A DNA stretch of 64,000 bases, taken from Acidobacteriota bacterium. GTDB taxonomy: Bacteria > Acidobacteriota > Terriglobia > UBA7540. This document shows, piece by piece, positions 28,989 through 37,069 of the stretch. The stretch is from contig SCRD01000013.1 in assembly GCA_004298155.1 (NCBI GenBank), positions 114,096 through 178,095 of the forward strand, read 5' to 3'. A program made the position numbers and the translations under genes. Below the pieces are notes generated by a model. That model saw only the letters and a program-made list of their open reading frames with translations. It ran no database searches and had not been told where the DNA came from. Positions within the stretch are counted from its first letter, which is position 1. Each line of letters begins with the position of its first letter.

Positions 28989-29174
28989 TGTATTTTCAAC
29001 GACATGGCCAGCTTCGTTTCCGGTTCGTTTTCGGTTCGTTTTTTCCACAGCTACGTGTTTTCAACAACTTCCCAGCTTCGTTTTTAGCTTCGTTCCGGTT
29101 CGTTTTTTGAGGCCGATCCTTTGTTTTCAACAACCTCTCCGGTTCGTTTTTCAAAAAACGAATTTTTTCGTCCC
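28989..29174. repeat. degenerate tandem repeat, about 66-base period, three copies
   Basis: Units begin tgtattttcaac/tgttttcaac at 28989, 29056 and 29122, and each contains agcttcgttt or ggttcgtttt blocks. The composition (T-rich with TTCG steps) differs sharply from the neighbouring genes. The last unit runs into a 34-base block (29141-29174) that recurs inverted at 30888-30921. It is non-coding. Confidence 0.75.
29141..29174 (+). repeat. left copy of a 34-base inverted repeat
   Basis: This block matches the reverse complement of 30888-30921 with two mismatches. It includes an internal short palindrome (ttttcaaaaaacgaa). The two copies flank the IS110 remnant and the alpha/beta-hydrolase gene. 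Confidence 0.8.
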
Positions 29175-29600
29175 ATTCGTCTCATTTGTCCCACAAATTA
29201 AAGCTCTCTGACACTGGAAGAAGGCTACCATACTAGGCCAGCCCTTGTCAAGCAAATTCGCTCGGTTTGGTAGCCACGGACAACGCTTTCCCGTCCGTGA
29301 GTATTTCCCCTTGCGAAGAACCCACGGTCAGAAAAGCACTGACCGTGGCTTGTATCTACCCGCTTTGTTTCTCCTGGGGGAAACAACAGATTCCTAGCGG
29401 AGTTTATCCTGAGCCCCTTCTCCCGCCATGTGGGACCAGGGCCGTTCGGAAGTGGAGGGCGAACGGGCTCGGCATGACAGGCGGGGCGCGCATGCCCGCC
29501 ATCCCGTAACGAGTAGCGCATCTATAACGGCGTTGGCGTTGTCAAGGGACACTGGTATGCAAAGCTTTGGGCGGTTCCAAAGCTTCGACCTTCGAGGATT
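29175..29600. other. intergenic region with palindromes
   Basis: It holds two consecutive stem-loops: cacggac...gtccgtg around 29275-29300, and a perfect 10-base pair ccacggtcag/ctgaccgtgg at 29322-29331 and 29339-29348. It looks like dispersed REP-type sequence. No gene is supported. Confidence 0.5.
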
Positions 29601-29720
29601 CTTTTCGCCTCCCCGTTCTCGTGCTCCCACCGTTGCCTCCGGCTCTCCCTCCGTCCCTTCCTCGATCCACGCCGCAACTTGATAGCGCGTGTGCAAATCA
29701 CATCCGATAAAATGCTGCAT
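29601..29720 (-). pseudogene. IS110-family transposase, N-terminal remnant
   Basis: The frame begins MQHFIGCDLHTRYQVAAWIEE from an ATG with a perfect AAAGGAG upstream. This matches the start of IS110-family (DEDD, RuvC-like) transposases, including the first catalytic Asp in the GCD motif. After about 40 residues the similarity stops and the frame runs through unrelated sequence (to 29394). The element is therefore truncated and inactive. IS110 elements lack terminal inverted repeats, so the ends cannot be set. Confidence 0.65.
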
Positions 29721-29868
29721 GGCTTCGGCTCCTTTCCCGCCTAGGCTTGGTCGTTCAGACCAACCAAGTCTACCGGCGATCTGGAGCCGACGCCGTTATC
29801 CAATCAGTCCGCCGCCCTTGTGGTCTGGTTTTTTTTAAAATCGGGTTGCGAAGCTGGCGAAAAACCGC

Positions 29869-29889
29869 GGACCTCAACCCTGGAGGTCC
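29869..29889. repeat. small perfect palindrome
   Basis: ggacctc (29869-29875) and gaggtcc (29883-29889) with a seven-base loop lie just upstream of the alpha/beta-hydrolase gene. It is probably a dispersed REP-type unit. Confidence 0.4.
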
Positions 29890-29922
29890 TCGCTACTGAC
29901 TCAACCCTGCTAAACTGCTCGC

Positions 29923-30678
29923 ATGTTCCGCACAAGGTTCAAAAAGGAAATCGTTGCCGAATTCCTGCCGCCTGTCCGGCAGGGCAAAACGCACAAAGTA
30001 ATTATCCTTTGCGACGGCATGCCATCACTTCCCTCGAAGCAGCCGCTCGCAGAATTTCTGGCACGGCGGGGCTATTGGGTTTTCTATCCGCGGTATCGCG
30101 GCGCATGGGAGAGCGGCGGGAAGTTTCTCGAAAAGTCTCCGGCGCAAGACATCGCGGACGTTATCACCGGAATCACCAGGGGCCGCATCAGGGATAGCGC
30201 CTTCGGGCAGGAATTCCGCGTGAGGCCCGATTCGATATTTGTGATTGGCGGAAGTTTTGGCGGCGCGGCGGCCATTCTTGCTTCGCTCGATCGCCGCGTA
30301 ACGAAGGTGATCGCCAACTGCCCGGTGGTTGACTGGAGCGTTCTGGGCGAGGAGCAGGAAAAGGAAACCTCCAACAAAAGCTATCCGGCGTACATCCGCG
30401 AAGCCTTCGGCAACGCCTACCGGCTCACGGACAGAAACTGGAACAGGCTTCGGCGGGGCGACTTTTTCAACCCTGCGCGGCACATCGCGCAACTTGCCGC
30501 TCCAAAGATCATGATCTTTCACGCCAAGGACGATCCTTACATTCCCTGGAAGCAGGTGGACGCCTTTGCCCGGCGAGCAGGGATCAAACTGAACCTGCTG
30601 GCGCGCGGCGGCCACCTCAGCACTACCAGAACGGTGCAGCAATACTGGCCCCGTATCAGACGTTTTTTCGATTCCTGA
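29923..30678 (+). CDS. alpha/beta-hydrolase, prolyl-oligopeptidase/dienelactone-hydrolase-like
   Basis: 251 residues without a signal peptide, so probably cytosolic. The nucleophile elbow is VIGGSFGGAAA (Ser111), the acid is in FHAKDDPYIPW (Asp203 or Asp204), and the base is in ARGGHLS (His231). This order and spacing are those of the S9/abhydrolase family. An oxyanion-hole segment is likely at ILCDGMPS. The substrate is unknown; esters or short peptides are typical. No ribosome-binding site is obvious before the ATG. The gene stands alone inside the repeat-flanked segment 29141-30921. Confidence 0.82.
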   Translation: MFRTRFKKEIVAEFLPPVRQGKTHKVIILCDGMPSLPSKQPLAEFLARRGYWVFYPRYRGAWESGGKFLEKSPAQDIADVITGITRGRIRDSAFGQEFRVRPDSIFVIGGSFGGAAAILASLDRRVTKVIANCPVVDWSVLGEEQEKETSNKSYPAYIREAFGNAYRLTDRNWNRLRRGDFFNPARHIAQLAAPKIMIFHAKDDPYIPWKQVDAFARRAGIKLNLLARGGHLSTTRTVQQYWPRIRRFFDS

Positions 30679-31100
30679 ATCAGAAGTCCAGGCGCAACCC
30701 TGCCCTGGTTTCTCCCTGCCATGCGGCCTCCGGGGCTGATTTTGCTTGACGACCGCGGCCTAGCTCGGTAGCCTTCTGGGTGGCGGCGGATGGGCGGAAC
30801 GCCAAAAAGCGCACAATCCAGCCAGACTGCTAATGCCGCTGTAAGTTGCTGAAAATTCGAGGGGCTTGAGTTTAGCCTCGAAAATGTGGGACAAAAAAAT
30901 TCGTTTTTTGAAAAGCGAACCGGGCCATGTTATAGAAGATAAAAGGTTGCTATAATTCACGCTGCGGACGCTCCGGGGCCGGCGCATCCGTCAAACCTGA
31001 CTCTTTCCTGGCCGCGTCTTTAGCAACAAACCTTGCCGCTTGGTCTCGAAATCTTATTACAATGGGCCTGTTCTGAATCCGCACAGCCTGAGGAGAAAAC
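30679..31100. other. intergenic region with inverted-repeat copy
   Basis: It contains the 34-base repeat copy at 30888-30921 and a short stem cgaggggcttgagtttagcctcg just before it. No gene is supported. The downstream part should hold the promoter of the nitrilase-family gene. Confidence 0.5.
30888..30921 (-). repeat. right copy of the 34-base inverted repeat
   Basis: The reverse complement of this block agrees with 29141-29174 at 32 of 34 positions. The orientation is opposite to that of the left copy, and about 1.75 kb separates them. Confidence 0.8.
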
Positions 31101-31922
31101 ATGAAAGTCGCTGCAGTCCAGATGGACGTTAAGATCCTCGAGAAGGAGCGCAACCTCGCCAGGGTGCTTGAGCACCTCGATCGGGCCGCACGCGAAGGTG
31201 CAAAGCTGGTGGTCTTCCCGGAGTGTGCTCTTTCCGGCTATTGTTTCACCAGCCGCGAGGAGGCGCAGCCCGCCGCCGAACCCATCCCCGGCCCCTCCAC
31301 GGAAAAGCTCGCTGCCGCAGCCAAACGGCTGGGGGTCTCAATCGTAGTCGGAATGCTGGAACACGCAGGGCAACATCTTTATAACGTTGCGGCAGTGATC
31401 ACTCCGGAAGGAATACAGGGAGTGTATCGCAAACTCCACTTGCCCTACCTGGGCATTGACCGCTACAACGGGCTGGGCGACGTTCCGTTCACGGTGTTCC
31501 AGGCCGGGCAGGCGAAGATTGGTGTCAACATTTGCTATGATTGCAGCTTTCCTGAATCCGGCCGCGTGCTCAAGCTGAAGGGCGCGCAGATACTGGTCAT
31601 CCCAACCAACTGGCCCATGGGTTCCGACACCTGGGCGCACATCCCGAAAGTTCGCGCCATTGAAAACCACATGTACGTTGTTGCCGCCGACCGCGTGGGT
31701 GAAGAACGTGGCGTCCGCTTTGCCGGCCACTCGCAGATTATTGACGTCACGGGTGTCGCGCTGGTGGAAGCCGGCGAAATCGAAGAGGCAATTCTCTACG
31801 CTGACATTGAACCCAAGTGCGCTGACATGAACCGCGTGGTGCGGATTGCCGGCGAATGGGAGTACGACCGCATCGCCGCCCGCCGTCCGGAAATGTACGG
31901 GCCCATCACCCAGCCGAAATAG
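31101..31922 (+). CDS. carbon-nitrogen hydrolase (nitrilase superfamily)
   Basis: 273 residues with gaggag before the ATG and no signal peptide. The catalytic Glu-Lys-Cys triad is visible: VVFPECALSGY (Glu41), YRKLHLPYLG (Lys111) and NICYDCSFPE (Cys145). The length and the motif order fit amidase-type branches (N-carbamoyl amino acid or omega-amidase-like) more than true nitrilases. It hydrolyses a C-N bond of a small amide in the cytosol; the substrate is unknown. It is convergent with the GH88 operon and seems to be a single-gene unit. Confidence 0.9.
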   Translation: MKVAAVQMDVKILEKERNLARVLEHLDRAAREGAKLVVFPECALSGYCFTSREEAQPAAEPIPGPSTEKLAAAAKRLGVSIVVGMLEHAGQHLYNVAAVITPEGIQGVYRKLHLPYLGIDRYNGLGDVPFTVFQAGQAKIGVNICYDCSFPESGRVLKLKGAQILVIPTNWPMGSDTWAHIPKVRAIENHMYVVAADRVGEERGVRFAGHSQIIDVTGVALVEAGEIEEAILYADIEPKCADMNRVVRIAGEWEYDRIAARRPEMYGPITQPK

Positions 31923-32046
31923 GGAGATCTAGCCAGCGCGTCTGTGCCGCCGCAGACGAAGGTCTTCCCGCACGGCGGGAGAGGAATCTGCTGTCGCAGA
32001 GGACAAACTCCTCATTGCGACCCATGCAAGCGGTTTCCACGGCCTG

Positions 32047-33429
32047 CTAAACGTTGAAGAAATGGAGTTCCTGCTCCTGCCGGGCTTCACGCAGCAGCAC
32101 CAGCGCCAGTTCACGCGCGTGATAGTCGCCCCACATGCAGGATTCGCCGCACGGTGCCTTGCGCCTTTCCGGCACGTAGTCCCAACCCCTCGGCCGGTGA
32201 TAGATGGAATGGAGAATCAAACCTTGGTGAGAGGAGTCGGTGGAAAGATAAGGTTCCGCGAGCAGCGTTCGGGCCACCGTCAGCGCCGCCTGCCGGTAAC
32301 GTTTGCCCTGCTCCGCGCGCTGCCGGACACGCTCGAGGTAATGGCCCAGCCGCCACAGCCCCTGCGCGGCAATCGAAGCAGCGGAGCTATCCACGGGCTC
32401 ATATTCATTAAAGGGATCGCCCGGCCGCGAAAGGTAATCCCCGAGTTTTACAAGGCCGGGTGCGCCCGTGTCCCAGTAAGGAACACCGTCGGCTGGAGTC
32501 TGCTCAAGATAAAAATCCGCGGTTGCTTCCGCCGCGCGGAGCATCATGGCCTCAACGTTTGCGCGGCCGCCCAGGCTTTCCAATTCATTCGCTGGCAGTG
32601 TGTGGATGAATTCCAGTTGCTCAGCAAAGCCCAGGATGGCCCACGCCAGGCCGCGCGTCCAGGTGGTGTAGGGAGAATAGCCCTGCTGAACGTTGGGGCA
32701 GCGATAGCGGCCGTCCTTTGCGTTGAACAGCGACTCATGCGCAACTCGGCCGCGCACGTCGTAGAGGTCACGACCTTCGCCGTAATAGACCGAATACCGG
32801 GCGGTGACGTCGGCGTGCTGCACGAGGCGTTCGAGCAGCGAGACCCGGAGGTCCGATTCCTCGTGGAGCGCATAACCGAGCCGGTGAGCAATGGCCAGCG
32901 ACCGCAGCGAGCGGATGGTATCCACAAACATGGAGTGCGCGCCGTTGAAAGAGTAGATATATCCGCTGCCGTCGTGCGTGCGCGACCAGCGCGCCGCCTG
33001 GACTGCGCCGCTGGCCTTGAGCGCCAGCCTGTAGTAATCCTGCTCCGGCTGCGTTGCCTGGATTTTGCCTTCGCAGGCCAGCCTGGCCAGATTGCCGTAG
33101 GTGCTCACCACGTTGAAGCCATGGTCGTGGACGCCGGTGTGCGTGATGTAGCTTTCTATCCACTTCCGCGTCCTCTCGCGCCCGCACTCGAGGAACCATG
33201 CCTCGCCGGTGGCATCAAACTGCAGCAGCGCCGACCCGTACTGAAAGCCTCGCGTCCAGTCGGTCCACTCTCGCGGCTGGTAACGCCCCTTCGCCGTCAC
33301 CACAGGCGGGCCGGAAGCGGGGTCCCAGGCCTGCTCAATGGCGCGGATTTTTGCGGCCGAAAGTTCAAACAGCCGCTCGATCTTCGGGCGGAGCTTGTCA
33401 GGCGTGAGTTCAAAATCGATCCTGATCAT
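32047..33429 (-). CDS. glycosyl hydrolase family 88-like (unsaturated glucuronyl hydrolase)
   Basis: 460 residues from the ATG at 33429; a TTG four codons upstream is too close to the agagg motif. The alpha/alpha-barrel signatures of GH88/UGL are present: WTRGFQYGSALLQF, YTTWTRGLAWAILGFAEQLEF, PVDSSAASIAAQGLWRLG, and the C-terminal GLILHSIYHRPRGWDYVPE with CGESCMWGDYHARELAL. Family enzymes hydrate the 4,5-unsaturated uronic acid left by polysaccharide lyases. There is no signal peptide, so it acts on imported oligosaccharides in the cytosol. It lies 15 bases downstream of an SDR gene on the same strand, which indicates an operon. Together with the KduD-like gene at 37 kb it suggests uronate catabolism. 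Confidence 0.85.
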   Translation of the reverse strand: MIRIDFELTPDKLRPKIERLFELSAAKIRAIEQAWDPASGPPVVTAKGRYQPREWTDWTRGFQYGSALLQFDATGEAWFLECGRERTRKWIESYITHTGVHDHGFNVVSTYGNLARLACEGKIQATQPEQDYYRLALKASGAVQAARWSRTHDGSGYIYSFNGAHSMFVDTIRSLRSLAIAHRLGYALHEESDLRVSLLERLVQHADVTARYSVYYGEGRDLYDVRGRVAHESLFNAKDGRYRCPNVQQGYSPYTTWTRGLAWAILGFAEQLEFIHTLPANELESLGGRANVEAMMLRAAEATADFYLEQTPADGVPYWDTGAPGLVKLGDYLSRPGDPFNEYEPVDSSAASIAAQGLWRLGHYLERVRQRAEQGKRYRQAALTVARTLLAEPYLSTDSSHQGLILHSIYHRPRGWDYVPERRKAPCGESCMWGDYHARELALVLLREARQEQELHFFNV

Positions 33430-33444
33430 CGGAATTTGCAACCT

Positions 33445-34245
33445 CTACAGTCGGCGGAGGTGGAAGCCTCCGTCCACGTTAATCACTTCGCCGGTGGAAA
33501 ACGGAAATGCACCCTGTGCGATGGCGGCAACCGCGCGGCCCACGTCCTCAGGCGTTCCCCAGCGGGCTATGGGGGTCAGTCCCCCGGCAATCATGCGGTC
33601 GTATTTCTCTTGAACGCCGGCGGTCATGTCAGTTGCAATGATACCGGGGCGCACCTCGTAGACATGGATGCCGTATTCGGCCAGGCGCGTGGCAAACAAT
33701 TGCGTAGCCATTGCGAGGCCGGCTTTGCTCACGCAGTAATCTCCCCGATTAACGCTGGCTGCATAGGCCGAGAGGGAAGAGATGTTGACTACCCTGGGCT
33801 TTGCGCGCTCCGCGGGAAGGCTCTGAAGCCCGGAGAGCCAGTAATTGGCTACTGCCTGAGTCAGAAAGTAAGGCCCTTTCAAGTTGATGGCGATCAGGCG
33901 GTCAAAGCTTTCTTCTGTGGCTTCCAGCAGATCGGTGCGCACTTCAGGAGCTGCACCGGCGTTGTTGACCAGCACATCAATCCAGCCTTGCGTTTTTGTA
34001 ATATATTCGACCAGGCGGGCGCGGCCTTCCGGCTTGGAAATGTCCGCACGGACAGTTTCAAACTTTGCCTTCTTCGCGTCAGGCGCAGCTTCAATACACA
34101 GCCGTTTGCATTCTTCCGCGGCATCGGCATTCGACCTGTAATTGATTGCAACTCCGAACCCTGCACGGGCCAGGTTAATGCAGATCCCCCGGCCAATGCC
34201 TCGAGATCCACCGGTTACCAGAGCTGCTGGATATTCTGGGAACAT
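33445..34245 (-). CDS. SDR-family NAD(P)-dependent oxidoreductase (3-ketoacyl reductase-like)
   Basis: 266 residues. The Rossmann fold motif is TGGSRGIG (residues 11-18), NNAG is at 94-97, and the catalytic Ser157, Tyr170 and Lys174 are in NISSLSAY and YCVSKAGL. The C-terminal [15 protein letters not shown] is typical of classical SDRs. It is annotated in relatives as 3-oxoacyl-ACP reductase. The pairing with a GH88 gene 15 bases downstream makes a sugar or uronate-derived ketone a more likely substrate, which is inference. It is cytosolic. It is divergent from the TIM-barrel glycosidase-like gene at 34396, with 150 bases between them that should hold both promoters. Confidence 0.88.
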   Translation of the reverse strand: MFPEYPAALVTGGSRGIGRGICINLARAGFGVAINYRSNADAAEECKRLCIEAAPDAKKAKFETVRADISKPEGRARLVEYITKTQGWIDVLVNNAGAAPEVRTDLLEATEESFDRLIAINLKGPYFLTQAVANYWLSGLQSLPAERAKPRVVNISSLSAYAASVNRGDYCVSKAGLAMATQLFATRLAEYGIHVYEVRPGIIATDMTAGVQEKYDRMIAGGLTPIARWGTPEDVGRAVAAIAQGAFPFSTGEVINVDGGFHLRRL

Positions 34246-34395
34246 GACCTAAAACTATACCGGAGGAAGCGGCTGGAATCGCAAAAATCTGAGGCCTTGG
34301 GGCCAGAACGCCGCTGGTGGACCCGGCAGGATGATTGCTGTACTATTCGGACATTCTTAAGAATCGGCTGCAGTTTTGGTGAGGCGGAAGCTGGT

Positions 34396-35877
34396 ATGAG
34401 AAACCATATCGCAAAACCCTCTGCTTTTGAGAATGGTGTATGCGTAAGGCTTGCGCTGCTGCTTGTTATGGTGTTGCTCATGCTGGCAGCAGTAGTTGCA
34501 CAAGCTTATTCGCTGCATGCGGCGCCGTCCGGGCAGACAAAACCGATAGCGCTCGATCCTGAAAACCCGCACTACTTTCTGTTTCGTGGCCGGCCAACGG
34601 TGCTGATTACTTCAACGGAGCACTACGGCGCCGTGATGAACATGGATTTCTATTACCCGCTCTATCTGAACGAACTCCAGTCACGCGGATTCAATCTCAC
34701 ACGCCTTTTCTCAGGCGTTTATGTTGAAGATTTCGCTGCGTTCAACATCGCCAGGAACACACTGGCTCCGGCCCCACTGCGGTTTATCTGTCCATGGGCG
34801 CGAAGCGCGCAGCCGGGATACACGGGAGGCGGCAACAAGTTTGACCTCCACACGTGGGACCCCGCTTACTTTCACCGCTTGAAAGATTTTGTCGCACAGG
34901 CAGGCAAGCGCGGCATTGTGGTGGAGATGGTTCTGTTCTGCCCATACTATGGAGATTCCCAGTGGGACATCAGCCCCGTTAAGGCGAGCAACAATGTCCA
35001 GGGCATTGGCGATCTTCCCAGGACAAAGGCCCTGACGCTCGAAAACGGGCCGCTGCTTGCCATTCAGGACGACATGGTCCGCAAAATTGTTGCGGAGCTC
35101 CGCAACTTTGACAACGTCTATTACGAGATTTGCAATGAACCCTATTTCGGCGGCGTTACCATGGCCTGGCAGGACCATATTGCTGAAACCATCAAAAACA
35201 CGGAAGCAACGTTCACGGCGCAACACCTGATTGCGCAAAACATTTCAAACGGTTCCAGGAAGATTGAACGTCCCAACCCATCCGTTTCCATTTTCAACTT
35301 CCACTACTCGCGGCCGCCGGAGAGCGTGCGCCAAAACTTCGGACTGAATCGGGTGATCTCTGACGACGAGACGGGCTTTCGCGGCACTAGCGATAGCCCG
35401 TACCGCCGGGAGGGCTGGGACTTTATTCTGGCCGGCGGCGCTGTCTACGATAACCTCGACTATTCGTTCACCGTGGGACACGAGGATGGAACGTTTGAGT
35501 TCCCGCCTGCGCAGCCGGGCGGTGGCGGCCACGCTTTGCAGATACAGCTTTCGGCTTTGAAAAAATTTATAGAGGGTTTCGATTTCGTCCACATGCACCC
35601 GGACAACCGGGATTTCAAAGCTGTGGGCAACACGGCTAAGATATACGTACTGGCCCAGCCCGGAAAGGCTTACGCCGTCTACGTTGATGGCGGCAACCCA
35701 GGGACGACCCTACTGTGCAATATTCCGGCTGGCCGCTACCATGCCGAGTGGATCAACACGCTGACCGGCACGGTTGATATGTTGCAGGACGTAAGCCATG
35801 CGGGAGGAGTGCTCACTCTGGCCTCGCCCCCATACGCCGAAGACGTTGCACTTAAGCTTGTGCGTCAGGCAGAATAG
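34396..35877 (+). CDS. secreted TIM-barrel glycoside hydrolase-like protein
   Basis: 493 residues from the ATG at 34396, with gaggcgg upstream and a signal sequence (VRLALLLVMVLLMLAAVVAQAYS). The open frame continues upstream to 32062, but that part is antisense to two good genes. Residues 50-400 look like a (beta/alpha)8 glycosidase: NPHYFLFRGRPTVLITSTEHYG, YYEICNEPYFGG (Glu248, probable acid/base in the NE motif) and ISDDETGFRGT (Glu325, possible nucleophile). The C-terminal ~80 residues form a small beta domain. It resembles cellulase-fold and DUF4038-type proteins. No specific activity can be claimed. Confidence 0.78.
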   Translation: MRNHIAKPSAFENGVCVRLALLLVMVLLMLAAVVAQAYSLHAAPSGQTKPIALDPENPHYFLFRGRPTVLITSTEHYGAVMNMDFYYPLYLNELQSRGFNLTRLFSGVYVEDFAAFNIARNTLAPAPLRFICPWARSAQPGYTGGGNKFDLHTWDPAYFHRLKDFVAQAGKRGIVVEMVLFCPYYGDSQWDISPVKASNNVQGIGDLPRTKALTLENGPLLAIQDDMVRKIVAELRNFDNVYYEICNEPYFGGVTMAWQDHIAETIKNTEATFTAQHLIAQNISNGSRKIERPNPSVSIFNFHYSRPPESVRQNFGLNRVISDDETGFRGTSDSPYRREGWDFILAGGAVYDNLDYSFTVGHEDGTFEFPPAQPGGGGHALQIQLSALKKFIEGFDFVHMHPDNRDFKAVGNTAKIYVLAQPGKAYAVYVDGGNPGTTLLCNIPAGRYHAEWINTLTGTVDMLQDVSHAGGVLTLASPPYAEDVALKLVRQAE

Positions 35878-36112
35878 TAAATTGTTGGATCAGAATTAAC
35901 TTCCTGGAAAGCATGGAAGAATATACACAGACGCTTGTCAATGTTTCATGCCGGCCTCGATAAGGACCAGAAAGCTACAAATTTATTATCAGCAAGTTAC
36001 AGAGATGTCAGGAGTGGTACCTAGACTGCTCTTTCGTGAACGTGGGGCAAATCGGTTCATGACCACCAGGAACTTTGCAATTCCAATACGATGATCTGAA
36101 CGGAGGGTAGCG

Positions 36113-36967
36113 ATGAAAAATCCTAAGTTTTTCACAATGTTTTCATGCGCTGTAATGATTGCAGTAGGCGTTCAGCTTGGATGGAGCTCAACACCTGCAT
36201 CCACCCAGGCTGAGACAAGTGCCAGTTCGGCCGCCAGCGCAGCCAGCTCATCTGCAGCAGCGGCTTCGACCAGGGGGCAATCGGCGGAAATCAGGAATGG
36301 AACAAAGATCTCCACTGAACTGATGTCAAACATCGACGCCCGCAAAGCCAAGGAAGGTGACAAGGTAGAGGTGCGGGTTACGAAGAACGTTAAGGAGAAT
36401 GGCAAAGTGGTGGTGCGCAAAGGCGACAGGCTTGTCGGGCACGTTACCAGCGTCGAGAACAGCCTGAAGGGCAAAGGCGGTTCGAGCCTGGGCGTAAGAT
36501 TTGACCAGCTCGTCGAGGGCGATTCCACGACGCAATTGAACACTGTCCTCACGTCGGTCCTGGCTGCAAGTGCCAGCGGCCAGGGGGAAGAATCGGATTC
36601 GATGGGCATGGGCCCGATGCCGGCGCCTGTTGCGGCTCCGGCGGGTGGCGGCGGAGGTGGTGGACTAATCGGCGGGGTCGGCGGCGCCGTAGGCTCAACC
36701 GTGGGCTCCACCGTGGGTGCGGCGGATTCAACTCTTGGAAGTGCAGGAGGCGCAGTTGGCGCCGCGACGCAGAACACACTGGGAGCCAACTCAGGTCTGG
36801 GCGTCGCAACTCCCGTGCATCAGATCCATATTGGATCATCTGCCTCAGCCGAATCGTCAGCTGGAGCGAACTCGACACTTAGCACACGGAACGGCGACCT
36901 GCGGCTCGCATCGGGGACCCGCATGCAGTTCCGCGTAGCTGGAGACAGTAGCGTCCAGGCACAGTAA
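36113..36967 (+). CDS. secreted Ser/Ala- and Gly-rich protein with small beta domain
   Basis: 284 residues with ggagg before the ATG and a signal peptide (residues 1-27). A Ser/Ala-rich linker (about 30-55) leads to a compact domain (GTKISTELMSNIDARKAKEGDKVEVRVTKNV, then VVVRKGDRLVGHVTSVE). This resembles the small beta domain that many acidobacterial exported proteins share with TrbI/VirB10-like sequences. A Gly-rich stretch (GGGGGGGLIGGVGG) and repeats of GSTVG/GAAD type follow. The C-terminal RLASGTRMQFRVAGD repeats the domain's final strand. The function is unknown; a cell-surface or matrix role is a guess. A strong terminator follows. Confidence 0.72.
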   Translation: MKNPKFFTMFSCAVMIAVGVQLGWSSTPASTQAETSASSAASAASSSAAAASTRGQSAEIRNGTKISTELMSNIDARKAKEGDKVEVRVTKNVKENGKVVVRKGDRLVGHVTSVENSLKGKGGSSLGVRFDQLVEGDSTTQLNTVLTSVLAASASGQGEESDSMGMGPMPAPVAAPAGGGGGGGLIGGVGGAVGSTVGSTVGAADSTLGSAGGAVGAATQNTLGANSGLGVATPVHQIHIGSSASAESSAGANSTLSTRNGDLRLASGTRMQFRVAGDSSVQAQ

Positions 36968-36996
36968 TTTCAGATAGAGGCCTGAAGCAATGACTT

Positions 36997-37028
36997 GGCC
37001 GGCCCTCTGAAGGGCCGGCCTTTCTTGT
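36997..37028. terminator. strong intrinsic terminator
   Basis: Perfect 10-base-pair stem ggccggccct/agggccggcc (36997-37006 with 37011-37020), a four-base loop, then tttcttg. It lies 30 bases after the Gly-rich gene and 40 bases beyond the end of the convergent SDR gene, so it may serve both. Confidence 0.85.
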
Positions 37029-37069
37029 TGGTTTGATGGAACCAGAAATCGATCCGTGGGTTGATGGAG

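Noticed and set aside
28989..29174. CRISPR array
   Set aside because: Only three degenerate units, no uniform spacers, no cas genes.
32062..34395. Upstream extension of the ORF that ends at 35877 on + (would give 1271 residues)
   Set aside because: This part is antisense to the GH88-like and SDR genes with clear motifs. The true protein starts at 34396 with a ribosome-binding site and signal peptide.
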